Below, one piece after another: positions 7,549 through 16,872 of a stretch of 38,806 nt of DNA. The stretch lies in assembly GCA_035712245.1 (NCBI GenBank), contig DASTBC010000099.1, positions 1 to 38,806 of the forward strand, read 5' to 3'. Made by a program: the position numbers and the translations under genes. This DNA is from Candidatus Eisenbacteria bacterium (GTDB lineage: Bacteria; Eisenbacteria; RBG-16-71-46; SZUA-252). The first letter of the stretch is position 1. Each line of letters starts with the position of its first letter. Below the pieces are notes generated by a model. That model searched no databases. It worked only from the letters and a program-made list of their open reading frames with translations, and was not told where the DNA came from.

Positions 7549-9579
7549 TCAGGCCCCCGATCCGCGGTCCGCGCCGTCCGGGAGGAGTCGCTCCAGATCC
7601 TTCCACAGGGACTCGACCTCCCCTTTGATGCGCTCGTAGCGCTCGAGGAGCTCCTTGGCCCGGGCCCGCGCGGCATACACGGAGGGGTCGGCCAGCTCGG
7701 TCTCGAGAGCGCGCAGCTCCGTCTCGCGGGATTCGATCTCGCGCTCCACGCGCTCGGTCTCCTGCTTCCGCTTGCGCGCCTCGGACTGGGCGCGGCGGTC
7801 CTCGCGCTTCACGGCGGCCGTGTCGGCCCTGGATGAGCGCGGCGTGGCGGTGGCGGGGACCTTGCCGTCCCTTCGCGGCCTCGTGCTCGCGCCCTTGCCG
7901 GTGGCCGTCTGCGAGGAGCCGGCCGTCGGCGGGGGGCTGGGGCTCGCCGCCGCTCCGATCGCACCCGATGCGGCGAGCCGTGCCGCCTCGTAGTCGTCGT
8001 ACCCGCCCGGATACAGCGTCACGCGCCCGTCGTGCACCGCGAGGATCCGCGTCGCGAGCCGCGCCATCAGGGACCGGTCGTGCGTCACCACCACGACCGC
8101 ACCCGGATACTGGCCCAGCGCCTCCTCGAGCACTTCCTTCCCCGCGAGATCGAGGTGGTGCGTCGGCTCATCGAGGAGCAGCAGATTCGTCTGCTGCAGG
8201 AGGAGCCGCGCGATCGCGACACGCTGGCGCTCGCCCCCGGAGAGCACGCGGCAGTGCTTGAACACGTCGTCTCCGATGAAGAGGAAGCTCCCGAGGAGCC
8301 CCCGGAGCTTCGGCCGCGCATCGTCCGTCGCGACCTCCTCCACCGCTTCGAGCACCGTGAGCTTCCCGTCCAGGATCTCGGCCGCGTGCTGGGCGAAGAA
8401 GGCGGGCCTCGCGTGCTGGTGCGCCTCGCGCGTTCCCGCCCGCGGGTCCAGCTGTCCCGCGATGACGCGGAGGAGCGTCGTCTTCCCCGCGCCGTTCGCC
8501 CCCACGATCGCGACCTTCTCGCCGCGCTCGATCTCGAACGACGCGTGCGAGAACACGTCGCGGTCGCCGTACCCGAACGACACGTCGTCGAGCCGGATGA
8601 GCGAGCGCCCCACGTGGGGCGGCGGCGGGAACTGGAAGCGGATCCCGCGGTGCCGCCTCGGGAGGATCACGCGGCGCGCGCGCAGCCGGTCGGCCTGCTT
8701 CCGCTTGCTCTGCGCCTGCGCGGCCTTCGTGTTCTTCGCGCCGAACCGCTCGGCGAACCGCTCGAGCTGGGCGATCTTCTTGTCGAGCTGGACGTTCTGC
8801 GCCTCGATGCGCTCGCGCCGCGCCTCGCGCTCCTCGAGATACTCCGTGAAGGACATCGGGTAGTCGTGGAGGGTCTGCTGGTCCAGCTCCTGGATCTCGG
8901 TCGCGACGCGGTCGAGGAAGACGCGGTCGTGCGAAACGACGACGAGCCCCCCTCGGAACGTCTCGAGGTAGTCCTCGAGCCACTCGAGCGCGGGGAGATC
9001 GAGATGGTTCGTCGGCTCGTCGAGAAAGAGGATCGTCGGATCCGTGAGGAGGAGCGCGGCCAGCGCGGCGCGCATGCGCCATCCGCCGGAGAACTCGGAG
9101 AGCGGCCGGTCCTGGTCCTCGCGCGAGAATCCGAGCCCGCCGAGGACTCGCCGCGCCTCGGGCTCGATCGTGTGCTCGTCGTGCAATTCCAGGTGGTGCT
9201 GCAGCTCCCCCGCGCGGTCGAGGAGCGCCGGCAGGTCGGGATCCTCGGGTGCCGCCGACGCCATCCGCTCGTAGAGCGCGTCCAGCTCCTCCCGCATCTC
9301 GAGGATGTGGCGGTGCGCCTCGAGGGCGCGGTCGAGCACGGTGCCGTCGAAGCGCTCCGCCGCCTCCTGCGGCAGGTACCCGAGCCGGGTCCCCTTCGAG
9401 ATCACGCGCGTGCCGGACTCGGGCGTGTACTCGCCGAGCAGGATCCGGATGAGCGTGGTCTTCCCGGCCCCGTTCGGGCCGACGAGCGCGATGCGGTCGC
9501 CGGGGGCGATGACCCAGGTGATGTCCTCGAAGAGCACGCGCGGACCGATGGAGTAGCGGACGTTCTGGACTCGGATCAC
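7549..9579 (-). CDS. ABC-F family ATPase (Uup/YheS-like)
   Basis: 676 residues with a GTG start and two ATP-binding cassettes but no membrane segments, as in ABC-F proteins that act on the ribosome rather than in transport. Cassette 1: Walker A GPNGAGKT (34-41), the ABC-F-type signature FSGGW (163-167), Walker B LFLDEPTNHLD (184-194). Between the cassettes is the charged helical linker (about 245-305). Cassette 2: Walker A GANGAGKT (360-367), LSGGERQRVAIA (446-457), Walker B LLLLDEPTHHLD (466-477). A long Ala/Ser/Pro/Thr-rich linker (about 538-595) leads to a coiled-coil C-terminal domain (about 595-672). No ribosome site sits close to the GTG. It lies 31 bp downstream of the aldehyde dehydrogenase gene, probably in one transcript. 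Confidence 0.93.
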   Translation of the reverse strand: MIRVQNVRYSIGPRVLFEDITWVIAPGDRIALVGPNGAGKTTLIRILLGEYTPESGTRVISKGTRLGYLPQEAAERFDGTVLDRALEAHRHILEMREELDALYERMASAAPEDPDLPALLDRAGELQHHLELHDEHTIEPEARRVLGGLGFSREDQDRPLSEFSGGWRMRAALAALLLTDPTILFLDEPTNHLDLPALEWLEDYLETFRGGLVVVSHDRVFLDRVATEIQELDQQTLHDYPMSFTEYLEEREARRERIEAQNVQLDKKIAQLERFAERFGAKNTKAAQAQSKRKQADRLRARRVILPRRHRGIRFQFPPPPHVGRSLIRLDDVSFGYGDRDVFSHASFEIERGEKVAIVGANGAGKTTLLRVIAGQLDPRAGTREAHQHARPAFFAQHAAEILDGKLTVLEAVEEVATDDARPKLRGLLGSFLFIGDDVFKHCRVLSGGERQRVAIARLLLQQTNLLLLDEPTHHLDLAGKEVLEEALGQYPGAVVVVTHDRSLMARLATRILAVHDGRVTLYPGGYDDYEAARLAASGAIGAAASPSPPPTAGSSQTATGKGASTRPRRDGKVPATATPRSSRADTAAVKREDRRAQSEARKRKQETERVEREIESRETELRALETELADPSVYAARARAKELLERYERIKGEVESLWKDLERLLPDGADRGSGA

Positions 9580-9610
9580 GAGAGGGAGGGCTCCGGAGCT
9601 CGGGGATGGA

Positions 9611-11005
9611 TCAGCGCACGTAGACCGACTTGACGTTCACGAATTCGCGGATCCCGAAGCTCCCGAGCTCGCGGCCGTAGCCGGATTCCTTCACGCCGCC
9701 GAACGGAAGCCGCGGGTCGGAGTGGACCTGCGCGTTCACGAAGCAGGCTCCCGCCTCGAACGCCTCGGACGCGATTCGCTCCCCGCGCGCGGCGTCGCGC
9801 GTGAACACGGCGGCCCCGAGGCCGTACGGGCTCTCGTTCGCGCACTGGATCGCCGCGGCCTCCGTGCGCGCGCCCACGATCGCGGCTACGGGGCCGAAGG
9901 TCTCCTCGTCGAAGGCGGGCATGCCGGGACGCACCTCGGTGAGCACGGTGGGAGGATAGTACGCCCCGGGCCCCGGGGGCACCTCCCCTCCGAGCGCGAG
10001 CGAGGCGCCGCGACGGACGCTCTCCCGGACCTGGGCGTGGAGCTGGTCGCGGAGATCCCGCCGCGCGAGCGGTCCCATCTCCACGCCTTCCCCCATGGGA
10101 TCCCCCATGCGCGTGCGGCGCAGGCGCTCCGTGAACCGCTCCGTGAACTCGTCGCGCACGGGTTCCACGACGATGAACCGCTTCGCCGCGATGCAGCTCT
10201 GCCCCGCGTTGACGAGCCTCGCCGCGGCGCACACCTCGACCGCCAGATCCAGATCCGCGTCCTCGAGCACGACGTAGGGGTCGCTCCCTCCCAGCTCGAG
10301 AACGGACTTCTTGAGGAGGCGCCCCGCGTGCGACGCGATCGAGCGCCCGGCGGCGGAGCTGCCCGTGAGCGCGACGGCGCGCACCCGCGGGAGCTCGAGC
10401 ACGCGCACGACCTCGTCGGAGCCCACGAGGAGCACGCCGAAGAGTCCCTCGGGGAATCCCGCGTCATGGAACATCTCGCCGATCGCGAGCGCGCACCCCG
10501 AGACGTTGGACGCGTGCTTCAGCACGCACGCGTTCCCCGCCATGAGCGCCGGCGCGGCGAAGCGAACGACCTGCCAGAAGGGAAAGTTCCACGGCATGAC
10601 GCCGAGCACGACGCCGAGCGGCCGGAACGCGACGTAGCTTCGGGACGCGCTCGTCTCGGCGGGCTCCGCCGCCAGGAACTCCTCCGCGTGATCCGCGAAG
10701 AAGCGGCAGGCCCACGCGCACTTCTCGATCTCGGAACGGCCCTGCGCGAGCGGTTTTCCCATCTCGAGCGCCATGAGGGAGGCGTACCGCTCCTTCCGCT
10801 CCTCGAGCAGATCCGCCGCCCGCCGCATGGAGGCAGCGCGCACGCCGAAGCTCGTGCGGCGCCAGGACTCGAAGGCCCGGTCGGCCCGCTCCACGACGCG
10901 CCCCGTCTCGGCCGGAGTAGTCTTCTTGTAAGTTGCTACTACGTCATTGGTTGCAGGACTCACACTATGAAGCACGCCGGCTCCTTCACGATCGCTCTGC
11001 CCCAT
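9611..11005 (-). CDS. NAD(P)-dependent aldehyde dehydrogenase, succinate-semialdehyde dehydrogenase type
   Basis: 464 residues covering a complete aldehyde dehydrogenase. The cofactor domain has VMPWNFPFWQ (136-145) and VALTGSSAAGR (211-221). Glu237 in LELGGSDP and the nucleophile Cys271 in NAGQSCIAAKRF are present. The C-terminal part has EETFGPVAAI and PFGGVKESGYGRELG. Overall it resembles the shorter GabD1-type SSADH enzymes, which oxidise succinate semialdehyde to succinate. The ATG at 11005 has AGGAGT about 11 bases upstream. It diverges from sucA across 154 bp, which fits a role near 2-oxoglutarate/succinate metabolism, but substrate cannot be fixed from motifs. Codons about 20-30 are unusually AT-rich for this genome. 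Confidence 0.88.
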   Translation of the reverse strand: MGQSDREGAGVLHSVSPATNDVVATYKKTTPAETGRVVERADRAFESWRRTSFGVRAASMRRAADLLEERKERYASLMALEMGKPLAQGRSEIEKCAWACRFFADHAEEFLAAEPAETSASRSYVAFRPLGVVLGVMPWNFPFWQVVRFAAPALMAGNACVLKHASNVSGCALAIGEMFHDAGFPEGLFGVLLVGSDEVVRVLELPRVRAVALTGSSAAGRSIASHAGRLLKKSVLELGGSDPYVVLEDADLDLAVEVCAAARLVNAGQSCIAAKRFIVVEPVRDEFTERFTERLRRTRMGDPMGEGVEMGPLARRDLRDQLHAQVRESVRRGASLALGGEVPPGPGAYYPPTVLTEVRPGMPAFDEETFGPVAAIVGARTEAAAIQCANESPYGLGAAVFTRDAARGERIASEAFEAGACFVNAQVHSDPRLPFGGVKESGYGRELGSFGIREFVNVKSVYVR

Positions 11006-11066
11006 CTCGGTCCGGACTCCTGATACGGCCGGAAGCGTCGATATTGCAAGCGATTCAACAGGTGAA

Positions 11067-11084
11067 CCAGGCCCTCCGGTCTGG
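11067..11084. promoter_or_regulatory. Hairpin in the ALDH/sucA divergent intergenic region
   Basis: CCAGGCC-CTCC-GGTCTGG folds into a seven-pair stem (one G-U pair in the plus-strand RNA) with a four-base loop. It is in the 154-bp region that must hold the promoters for both the aldehyde dehydrogenase and the suc operon, about 75 bases upstream of sucA. It may be a leader element or an operator. I could not identify convincing -35/-10 boxes on either side. Confidence 0.3.
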
Positions 11085-11159
11085 CAGAATGGTCAGCCCG
11101 CCGACGAAGCGAATCGCACGAGCGGCCATCCAAACAACCGGACCCCGACGACAGGAACC

Positions 11160-14057
11160 ATGCCCGAGACTCCCCAGCCCAATGCCTTGAGCCTCCCCTT
11201 CGTGGAGGCCCTCTATGCCGATTACCTCGCCGACCCCGAGTCGGTCCCCGAGGTGTGGCGGCGCCATTTCGAGCAGCTCGCGGAGACGAACGGGTTCGCC
11301 TCGCGTCCCCAGCTCGTGCCGTCCTTCCCCCGCCGGGCGCTCTTCGGCGTGCCGAAGCCTGCGGGGACGTACGGCGGATCGAACGGCGACCCCGACGCGG
11401 ACGGGTTCATCGGGACCTTCCTCGCCCCGGCCGACGGAAACGGGTCCACAGGAGGGACCGCCGCCGCCGCGGGCCGGCATGCCGCCCCGCCGGCGGACGC
11501 CGAGTTCGCGCGCAGCGCCGAGGCGCTCTTCCGGAGCTACCGCGCGCGCGGACACCTGATCGCGCGCATCGATCCGCTGGGATCGCCGCGCCCGATGCCG
11601 CCCGACCTCGAGCCCCGCTACTTCGGCTTCACGGAAGCGGACCTCGGCCGCCCGATCACGGATCCGATCGTGGGCGGCTCGCCGGTGCCGCTGCGGAAGG
11701 TGCTCGAGCGCCTGAAGCGCACCTACTGCGGCTCGGTCGGCGCACAGTTCCTCCACATCGAGGACACGTCCATCCGCGAGTGGCTGCAGCATCGCATGGA
11801 GCGCTCGGAGAACCGCGCCCATCTCACGCGCGAGGAGCAGCTCCGCGTGCTCCGCCGGCTCACCGAGGCTCAGGTCTTCGAGGACTTCATCCAGAAGAAG
11901 TATATCGGTTCGAAGAGCTTCTCCGTGGAGGGCTCGGAGTCCCTGATCCCGCTCCTCGACGTGGCGATCGAGACCGCAGCCGCGCAGGGACTGAGCGAGA
12001 TCGAGCTCGGCATGGCCCACCGAGGGCGCCTCAACGTGCTCGCGAACATCCTGGCCAAGCCGCCTCGCGTCATCTTCCGCGAGTTCGAGGACCAGGATCC
12101 CGAGCTCTACATGGGCAAGGGCGACGTGAAGTACCACCTCGGCTTCAGCGCCGACGTGAAGACGCCGGGCGGACGGGAGATCCATCTCTCGCTCTGCTAC
12201 AACCCGAGCCACCTCGAGTACGTGAACCCGGTGGCGCTCGGGCGCATGCGGGCGAAGCAGGACCGCGCGGGCGACCGGAAGGGGGAGCTCGGGATGGTCT
12301 TCCTGATCCACGGCGACGCGGCGTTCGCGGGCGAGGGGATCGTCCAGGAGATCCTGAACATGAGCCAGCTCACGGGCTATCGCACCGGGGGCACGCTCCA
12401 CATCGTGGTGAACAACCAGATCGGATTCACGACGCTCCCCGAGGAGGGACGCTCGACGCCGTACGCGACGGACGTCGCGCGGATGCTCCAGGTCCCGATC
12501 TTCCACGTGAACGGCGAGGATCTCGAGGCCGTGGTCTACGTGACGCGCCTCGCGCTCGAGTTCCGGCGCCAGTTCCGTCGCGACGTGGTGATCGATCTCA
12601 TCGCCTATCGCCGCCACGGCCACAACGAGGGAGACGAGCCCGCGTTCACGCAGCCGCAGCTCTACCGGAGGATCGCGGAGCGCGCCCCCGTGCACGAGCG
12701 CTACCGGGACGAGCTGACCCGCCAGGGACGCGTCACGCGCGAGGAGGCGGACCAGATGGCGCGGCGCATGCGCGACTTCCTGGAAGAAGAGCTGGCGCAC
12801 GCGCGAAACGGCGACCGACCGGCGGCGACGGAGCCGGCGGGCGGCGCGTGGGTGGGGTATCGCGGCGGCCCGGACGCGGACGTGCCCGAGATCGACACGG
12901 GCGTCGCGCGGGAGCGGCTCGCGTCCATCCTCGAGGCGCAGACGAATCCACCGGACGGGTTCCACGTTCATCCGAAGATCAAGCGCGGGCTGGAGCTGCG
13001 GCGCGAGATGGCGCGCGGCGAGCGCCCCCTCGACTGGGCGAACGCCGAGGCGGCGGCCCTCGGGAGCCTCGCGCTCGAGGGCTACCGGATCCGGATGACC
13101 GGCCAGGACACGCTGCGCGGCACGTTCAGCCAGCGCCACGCGGGGCTCCACGACGTCGAGGACGGACGCGTGTGGATCCCGCTCCGCGGCCTCGCGCCGG
13201 ATCAGGCGCCCGTCGACATCATCAACAGCCCGCTCACGGAGGCCGGCGTCGTGGGATTCGAGTACGGATACAGCCTCGAGTGGCCCAACGGGCTCGTCGC
13301 GTGGGAGGCACAGTTCGGGGACTTCGTGAACGCGGCGCAGGTCCTGGTCGACCAGTTCCTGTCGAGCGGCGAGGAGAAGTGGCGTCGTCTGAGCGGGCTC
13401 ACGCTGCTCCTCCCGCATGGATTCGAGGGGATGGGCTCGGAGCACTCGAGCGCGAGGCTCGAGCGGTTCCTCCAGCTCTCGGCGCGCGACAACATCCAGG
13501 TCGCGTATCCGTCGACGCCTGCCCAGTACTTCCACCTGCTGCGGCGCCAGGTGCTGCGGCCCATGCGCAAGCCGCTCGTCGTGATGACGCCGAAGAGCCT
13601 TCTCCGGAATCCGGAGTGCGTCTCGTCGATCGACGAGCTGGCGACGGGCCGGTTCGAGAGGGTGATCCCCGATCGCGGGGTGACGCCCGCGGAAGCGAAG
13701 CGCGTGCTCCTCTGCTCGGGGAAGATCTTCTTCGAGCTGGCCGCGAAGCGGAAGAAGGCGGAACGGAACGATGTCGCGATCGGGAGGATCGAGCTCCTCT
13801 ACCCTCTGCGCGACGAGTCGGTCCGGAACCTCCTCGAAGGGATCCCGGAAGGCACCCCCGTGGTGTGGGTCCAGGAGGAGCCCGAGAACATGGGCGCCTG
13901 GTGGTACCTGCGCGCCCGGTTCGGCGAGAAGCTCTTCGGCAAGTATCCGTTCCGGAGCGTCACGCGGCCCGAGGCCGCGACCCCCGCGAGCGGCGCGCAC
14001 TCGAGCCACAAGATGGAGCAAGAGCGGCTCCTCGCGGCCGCGTTCGACATGGCATAA
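11160..14057 (+). CDS. sucA: 2-oxoglutarate dehydrogenase E1 component
   Basis: 965 residues, near the usual length. The N-terminal segment LPFVEALYADYLADPESVP (12-30) is the conserved E1o arm that contacts the rest of the complex. A Gly/Ala-rich linker (about 70-112) leads to the thiamine diphosphate domain. This has GMAHRGRLNVLANIL (284-298, His287), the cofactor motif GDAAFAGEG (385-393) and NNQIGFTT (418-425). The C-terminal transketolase-like half includes FSQRHAGLHD and GFEYGYSLEWPNGLVAWEAQ. It decarboxylates 2-oxoglutarate and passes the succinyl group to lipoyl-E2. The ATG at 11160 has AGGA just upstream and is the first gene of sucA-sucB-lpd. Residues 66-110 are poorly conserved low-complexity sequence. 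Confidence 0.96.
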   Translation: MPETPQPNALSLPFVEALYADYLADPESVPEVWRRHFEQLAETNGFASRPQLVPSFPRRALFGVPKPAGTYGGSNGDPDADGFIGTFLAPADGNGSTGGTAAAAGRHAAPPADAEFARSAEALFRSYRARGHLIARIDPLGSPRPMPPDLEPRYFGFTEADLGRPITDPIVGGSPVPLRKVLERLKRTYCGSVGAQFLHIEDTSIREWLQHRMERSENRAHLTREEQLRVLRRLTEAQVFEDFIQKKYIGSKSFSVEGSESLIPLLDVAIETAAAQGLSEIELGMAHRGRLNVLANILAKPPRVIFREFEDQDPELYMGKGDVKYHLGFSADVKTPGGREIHLSLCYNPSHLEYVNPVALGRMRAKQDRAGDRKGELGMVFLIHGDAAFAGEGIVQEILNMSQLTGYRTGGTLHIVVNNQIGFTTLPEEGRSTPYATDVARMLQVPIFHVNGEDLEAVVYVTRLALEFRRQFRRDVVIDLIAYRRHGHNEGDEPAFTQPQLYRRIAERAPVHERYRDELTRQGRVTREEADQMARRMRDFLEEELAHARNGDRPAATEPAGGAWVGYRGGPDADVPEIDTGVARERLASILEAQTNPPDGFHVHPKIKRGLELRREMARGERPLDWANAEAAALGSLALEGYRIRMTGQDTLRGTFSQRHAGLHDVEDGRVWIPLRGLAPDQAPVDIINSPLTEAGVVGFEYGYSLEWPNGLVAWEAQFGDFVNAAQVLVDQFLSSGEEKWRRLSGLTLLLPHGFEGMGSEHSSARLERFLQLSARDNIQVAYPSTPAQYFHLLRRQVLRPMRKPLVVMTPKSLLRNPECVSSIDELATGRFERVIPDRGVTPAEAKRVLLCSGKIFFELAAKRKKAERNDVAIGRIELLYPLRDESVRNLLEGIPEGTPVVWVQEEPENMGAWWYLRARFGEKLFGKYPFRSVTRPEAATPASGAHSSHKMEQERLLAAAFDMA

Positions 14058-14126
14058 TCGCTGTTCGTCGCGAGGCCGCGGTCCGCGCGGCCCGCGGTTG
14101 ACGCGTTCCCAGGGAGAACCCGACTC

Positions 14127-15470
14127 ATGGCGGTCGAGCTGCGCGTTCCCGAAGTGGGCGAATCCATCACGGAAGTTCAGATCGGGACCTGGCTGAAGAA
14201 GGAAGGCGACTCCATCGAGCGCGACGAGGCCTTGGTCGAGATCGAGTCGGACAAGGCCACGCTCGAGCTCCCGGCGCCCGTCGCGGGCACGCTGGCTCAG
14301 GTGTTGAAGAAGAAGGGCGAGACGGTCAAGGTCGGGGACTTGATCGCGACGATCGGCGAGGGAGAGGGCAAGCCCGGCGCGAAGCAGGCGCCTGCCTCGA
14401 AGGCTGCCGCGCCGGCGCAGGCCGCGGCGCCGGCTCCAGCCGCCTCGAAGGACGCGGAGGCCCCCGCGAAGCCCGCGGCACAGGCTCCGAGGCCCGCGCC
14501 CGCTCCGGCCACGCCGTCTCCGGCGCCGGCACGCCCGTCGGCACCGCCGCCTTCCGCCGCGCCGCCCAGGGTCATGCCGTCCGCGCGCCGCGTCGCCGAG
14601 CAGAACGCGATCGACGCTTCCCAGGTCGCCGGCACGGGACCGGGCGGCCGCGTCCTCAAGGAAGACGTGATGGAGCACCTGACGCGGAAGCCCGCGCCTG
14701 CCGCCCCGAAGCCGGCCGCGCGGGAGGCCGGCGCGCCCGCTCCGCCCTGGACGCCGCCCGAAACCGACGAGCGGATCGAGGAAGCGGTCCCGATGAGCCC
14801 GATGCGGCTCCGGATCGCCGAGCGGCTCAAGGATGCGCAGAACACGGCCGCGCTCCTCACCACCTTCAACGAGATCGACATGAGCGGCGTGATCGCCGCG
14901 CGCGAGGAGCTTCGCGATTCCTTCGCCGAACGCTTCGGCGTGAAGCTCGGGTTCATGTCCTTCTTCGTGAAGGCGGCCGTCGACGCGCTCATGCACTTCC
15001 CGCAAGTGAACGCCGAGATCCGCGGCAAGGAGGTCGTCTACCGGAACTACTACGACCTCGGGATCGCGGTCGGCGGCGGGAAGGGTCTCGTCGTGCCGGT
15101 GCTCCGGAGCGCGGAGAAGCTGAGCTTCGCCGAGATCGAGCTCCGGATCGCCGACTTCGGCGCTCGCGCGAAGGAGAACAAGCTGACGCTGGACGAGCTC
15201 AAGGGAGGCACGTTCACGATCTCCAACGGAGGCGTGTACGGGAATCTCCTCTCGACGCCGATCATCAACCCGCCTCAGAGCGGCATTCTCGGCCTCCACG
15301 CGATCCAGAAGCGGCCCGTCGTGGTGGACGACCAGATCGTGATCCGCTCCATGATGTACGTCGCCCTGACGTACGATCATCGCATCGTGGACGGCCGCGA
15401 GGCGGTCACGTTCCTCCGGCACGTCAAGGGATTGATCGAGCGGCCCACGCGGATGCTCCTCGGCATCTGA
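14127..15470 (+). CDS. sucB: 2-oxoglutarate dehydrogenase E2 component (dihydrolipoyl succinyltransferase)
   Basis: 447 residues in E2 order. A single lipoyl domain occupies 1-78, with the modified lysine Lys43 in EIESDKATLEL. A mobile Ala/Pro linker covers about 87-148. The peripheral subunit-binding domain spans about 149-185 (MPSARRVAEQNAIDASQVAG...GGRVLKEDV), followed by a second linker. The catalytic acyltransferase domain runs from about 215 to 447, with the active-site signature DHRIVDG (His418, Asp422). It forms the core of the complex and makes succinyl-CoA. GGGAGAA lies about 12 bases upstream of the ATG. It starts 69 bp after sucA and ends one base before the lpd start. Confidence 0.96.
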   Translation: MAVELRVPEVGESITEVQIGTWLKKEGDSIERDEALVEIESDKATLELPAPVAGTLAQVLKKKGETVKVGDLIATIGEGEGKPGAKQAPASKAAAPAQAAAPAPAASKDAEAPAKPAAQAPRPAPAPATPSPAPARPSAPPPSAAPPRVMPSARRVAEQNAIDASQVAGTGPGGRVLKEDVMEHLTRKPAPAAPKPAAREAGAPAPPWTPPETDERIEEAVPMSPMRLRIAERLKDAQNTAALLTTFNEIDMSGVIAAREELRDSFAERFGVKLGFMSFFVKAAVDALMHFPQVNAEIRGKEVVYRNYYDLGIAVGGGKGLVVPVLRSAEKLSFAEIELRIADFGARAKENKLTLDELKGGTFTISNGGVYGNLLSTPIINPPQSGILGLHAIQKRPVVVDDQIVIRSMMYVALTYDHRIVDGREAVTFLRHVKGLIERPTRMLLGI

Positions 15471-15471
15471 G

Positions 15472-16872
15472 ATGGCCGAAACCCCCGGGACTTCGTTCGA
15501 CCTGATCGTCATCGGCGCGGGCCCCGGCGGCTATGTCGCCGCGATCCGCGCGGCGCAGCTCGGGATGCGCGTGGCGTGCGTCGAGATGGAGGATGCGCTC
15601 GGCGGCACGTGCCTCCGCGTCGGATGCATTCCCTCCAAGGCCCTGCTCGAATCCAGCGAGCGCTACCACGCCGCCGCGCACGTCCTCGGCGCGCATGGGG
15701 TGAAGGTGGGCGATGTCACGCTGGACCTTCCGACCATGCTGAAGCGCAAGGAAGAGGTCGTGAACGGCCGCACGAAAGGCGTCGACTTCCTCTTCAAGAA
15801 GAACAAGGTCACGCGTGTTCTCGGCCGCGGCAGGATCACGGGGGCGGGCCGCGTGACCGTCGAGGGCGGCGCGAAGCCGCTCGACCTCACGGCCAAGCAC
15901 CTCGTGATCGCCACCGGCAGCAAGCCCGCGAGCCTGCGCGGCGTGGAGCTCTCCGGCGAACGCATCGGGACCAGCACCGAGGCACTGTCCTACTCGGAGG
16001 TCCCCAAGCACCTCGTCGTGATCGGCGCCGGCTACATCGGCCTCGAGCTGGGCTCGGTATGGCTCCGGCTCGGCTCGAAGGTCACCGTCGTCGAGTACCT
16101 CGACCGCATCCTCCCCGGCATGGACCAGGAGATCGCCCGGGAGGGCCAGAAGCTCCTCGAGCGCCAGGGCATGGAAATCCGCCTGGGCCAGAAGGTCACG
16201 GGTGCCAGGGTGAAGGGGAAGGAGTGCGTCGTCACCTGCGAGGGATCGGAGCCGATCCCGTGCGACCGCGTGCTCCTCGCGGTGGGACGCGCGCCGAACA
16301 CGGACGGGCTGGGCCTCGACTCGATCGGCGTCGCCGTGGACGAGCGCGGCCGGATCCCCGTCGACGAGCACTACGGGACGTCCTGCGAGGGTGTCTACGC
16401 CATCGGCGACGTGATCGGCGGCGCGATGCTCGCCCACAAGGCCGAGGAGGAAGGGGTGGCCTGCGTCGAGCGGATCGCGACCGGCTACGGCCACGTGAAC
16501 TACGAGGCGATTCCCGGGGTCGTCTACACCCACCCGGAGATCGCCTCGGTCGGCCGCACCGAGGAGGAGCTGAAGAACGCGGGAATCGAATACCGGAAGG
16601 GCGTCTTCTTCGTCCGCGCGAACGCCCGTGCGCACGCGCTCGGAGACATCGACGGTCGGGTGAAGGTCCTCGCGGACGCCGGCACCGACCGGATCCTCGG
16701 CATCCACATCATCGGGCCGCGCGCCGGCGACATGATCGCCGAGGCGGTCGTCGCGATGGAGTTCGGGGCGACGAGCGAGGATCTCGCCCGGGCCAGCCAC
16801 GCACACCCCACCCTCGCCGAAGCCCTCAAGGAAGCCGCCCTCGCCGTGGACGGGCGGGCGGTCCACAGCTAG
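15472..16872 (+). CDS. lpd: Dihydrolipoyl dehydrogenase (E3)
   Basis: 466 residues, full length. The FAD-binding motif IGAGPGGYVAAIRAAQLG (14-31) precedes the redox disulfide Cys47/Cys52 in GGTCLRVGCIPSK. The NAD-binding fold shows VIGAGYIGLELGSVW. A second FAD contact is YAIGDVIGG...LAHKAEEEG. The C-terminal interface supplies the His445-Glu450 pair in HPTLAEALKE. It reoxidises the dihydrolipoyl group of SucB using NAD+. The ATG begins one base after the sucB stop, so translation is likely coupled. It is presumably dedicated to this complex, although E3 is often shared with pyruvate dehydrogenase. Confidence 0.96.
   Translation: MAETPGTSFDLIVIGAGPGGYVAAIRAAQLGMRVACVEMEDALGGTCLRVGCIPSKALLESSERYHAAAHVLGAHGVKVGDVTLDLPTMLKRKEEVVNGRTKGVDFLFKKNKVTRVLGRGRITGAGRVTVEGGAKPLDLTAKHLVIATGSKPASLRGVELSGERIGTSTEALSYSEVPKHLVVIGAGYIGLELGSVWLRLGSKVTVVEYLDRILPGMDQEIAREGQKLLERQGMEIRLGQKVTGARVKGKECVVTCEGSEPIPCDRVLLAVGRAPNTDGLGLDSIGVAVDERGRIPVDEHYGTSCEGVYAIGDVIGGAMLAHKAEEEGVACVERIATGYGHVNYEAIPGVVYTHPEIASVGRTEEELKNAGIEYRKGVFFVRANARAHALGDIDGRVKVLADAGTDRILGIHIIGPRAGDMIAEAVVAMEFGATSEDLARASHAHPTLAEALKEAALAVDGRAVHS

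Noticed and set aside
9590-9599. GCTCCGGAGC palindrome between the aldehyde dehydrogenase and ABC-F genes as a terminator
   Set aside because: Only ten bases, between genes that look co-transcribed, with no loop space for a stable hairpin.
11055-15512. Very long open frame (about 1485 codons) antisense to sucA and sucB
   Set aside because: It mirrors the strongly conserved sucA/sucB genes on the other strand. In such GC-rich DNA stop codons are rare in shadow frames, and its translation is an Arg/Glu/Asp/Val-rich string without domains.
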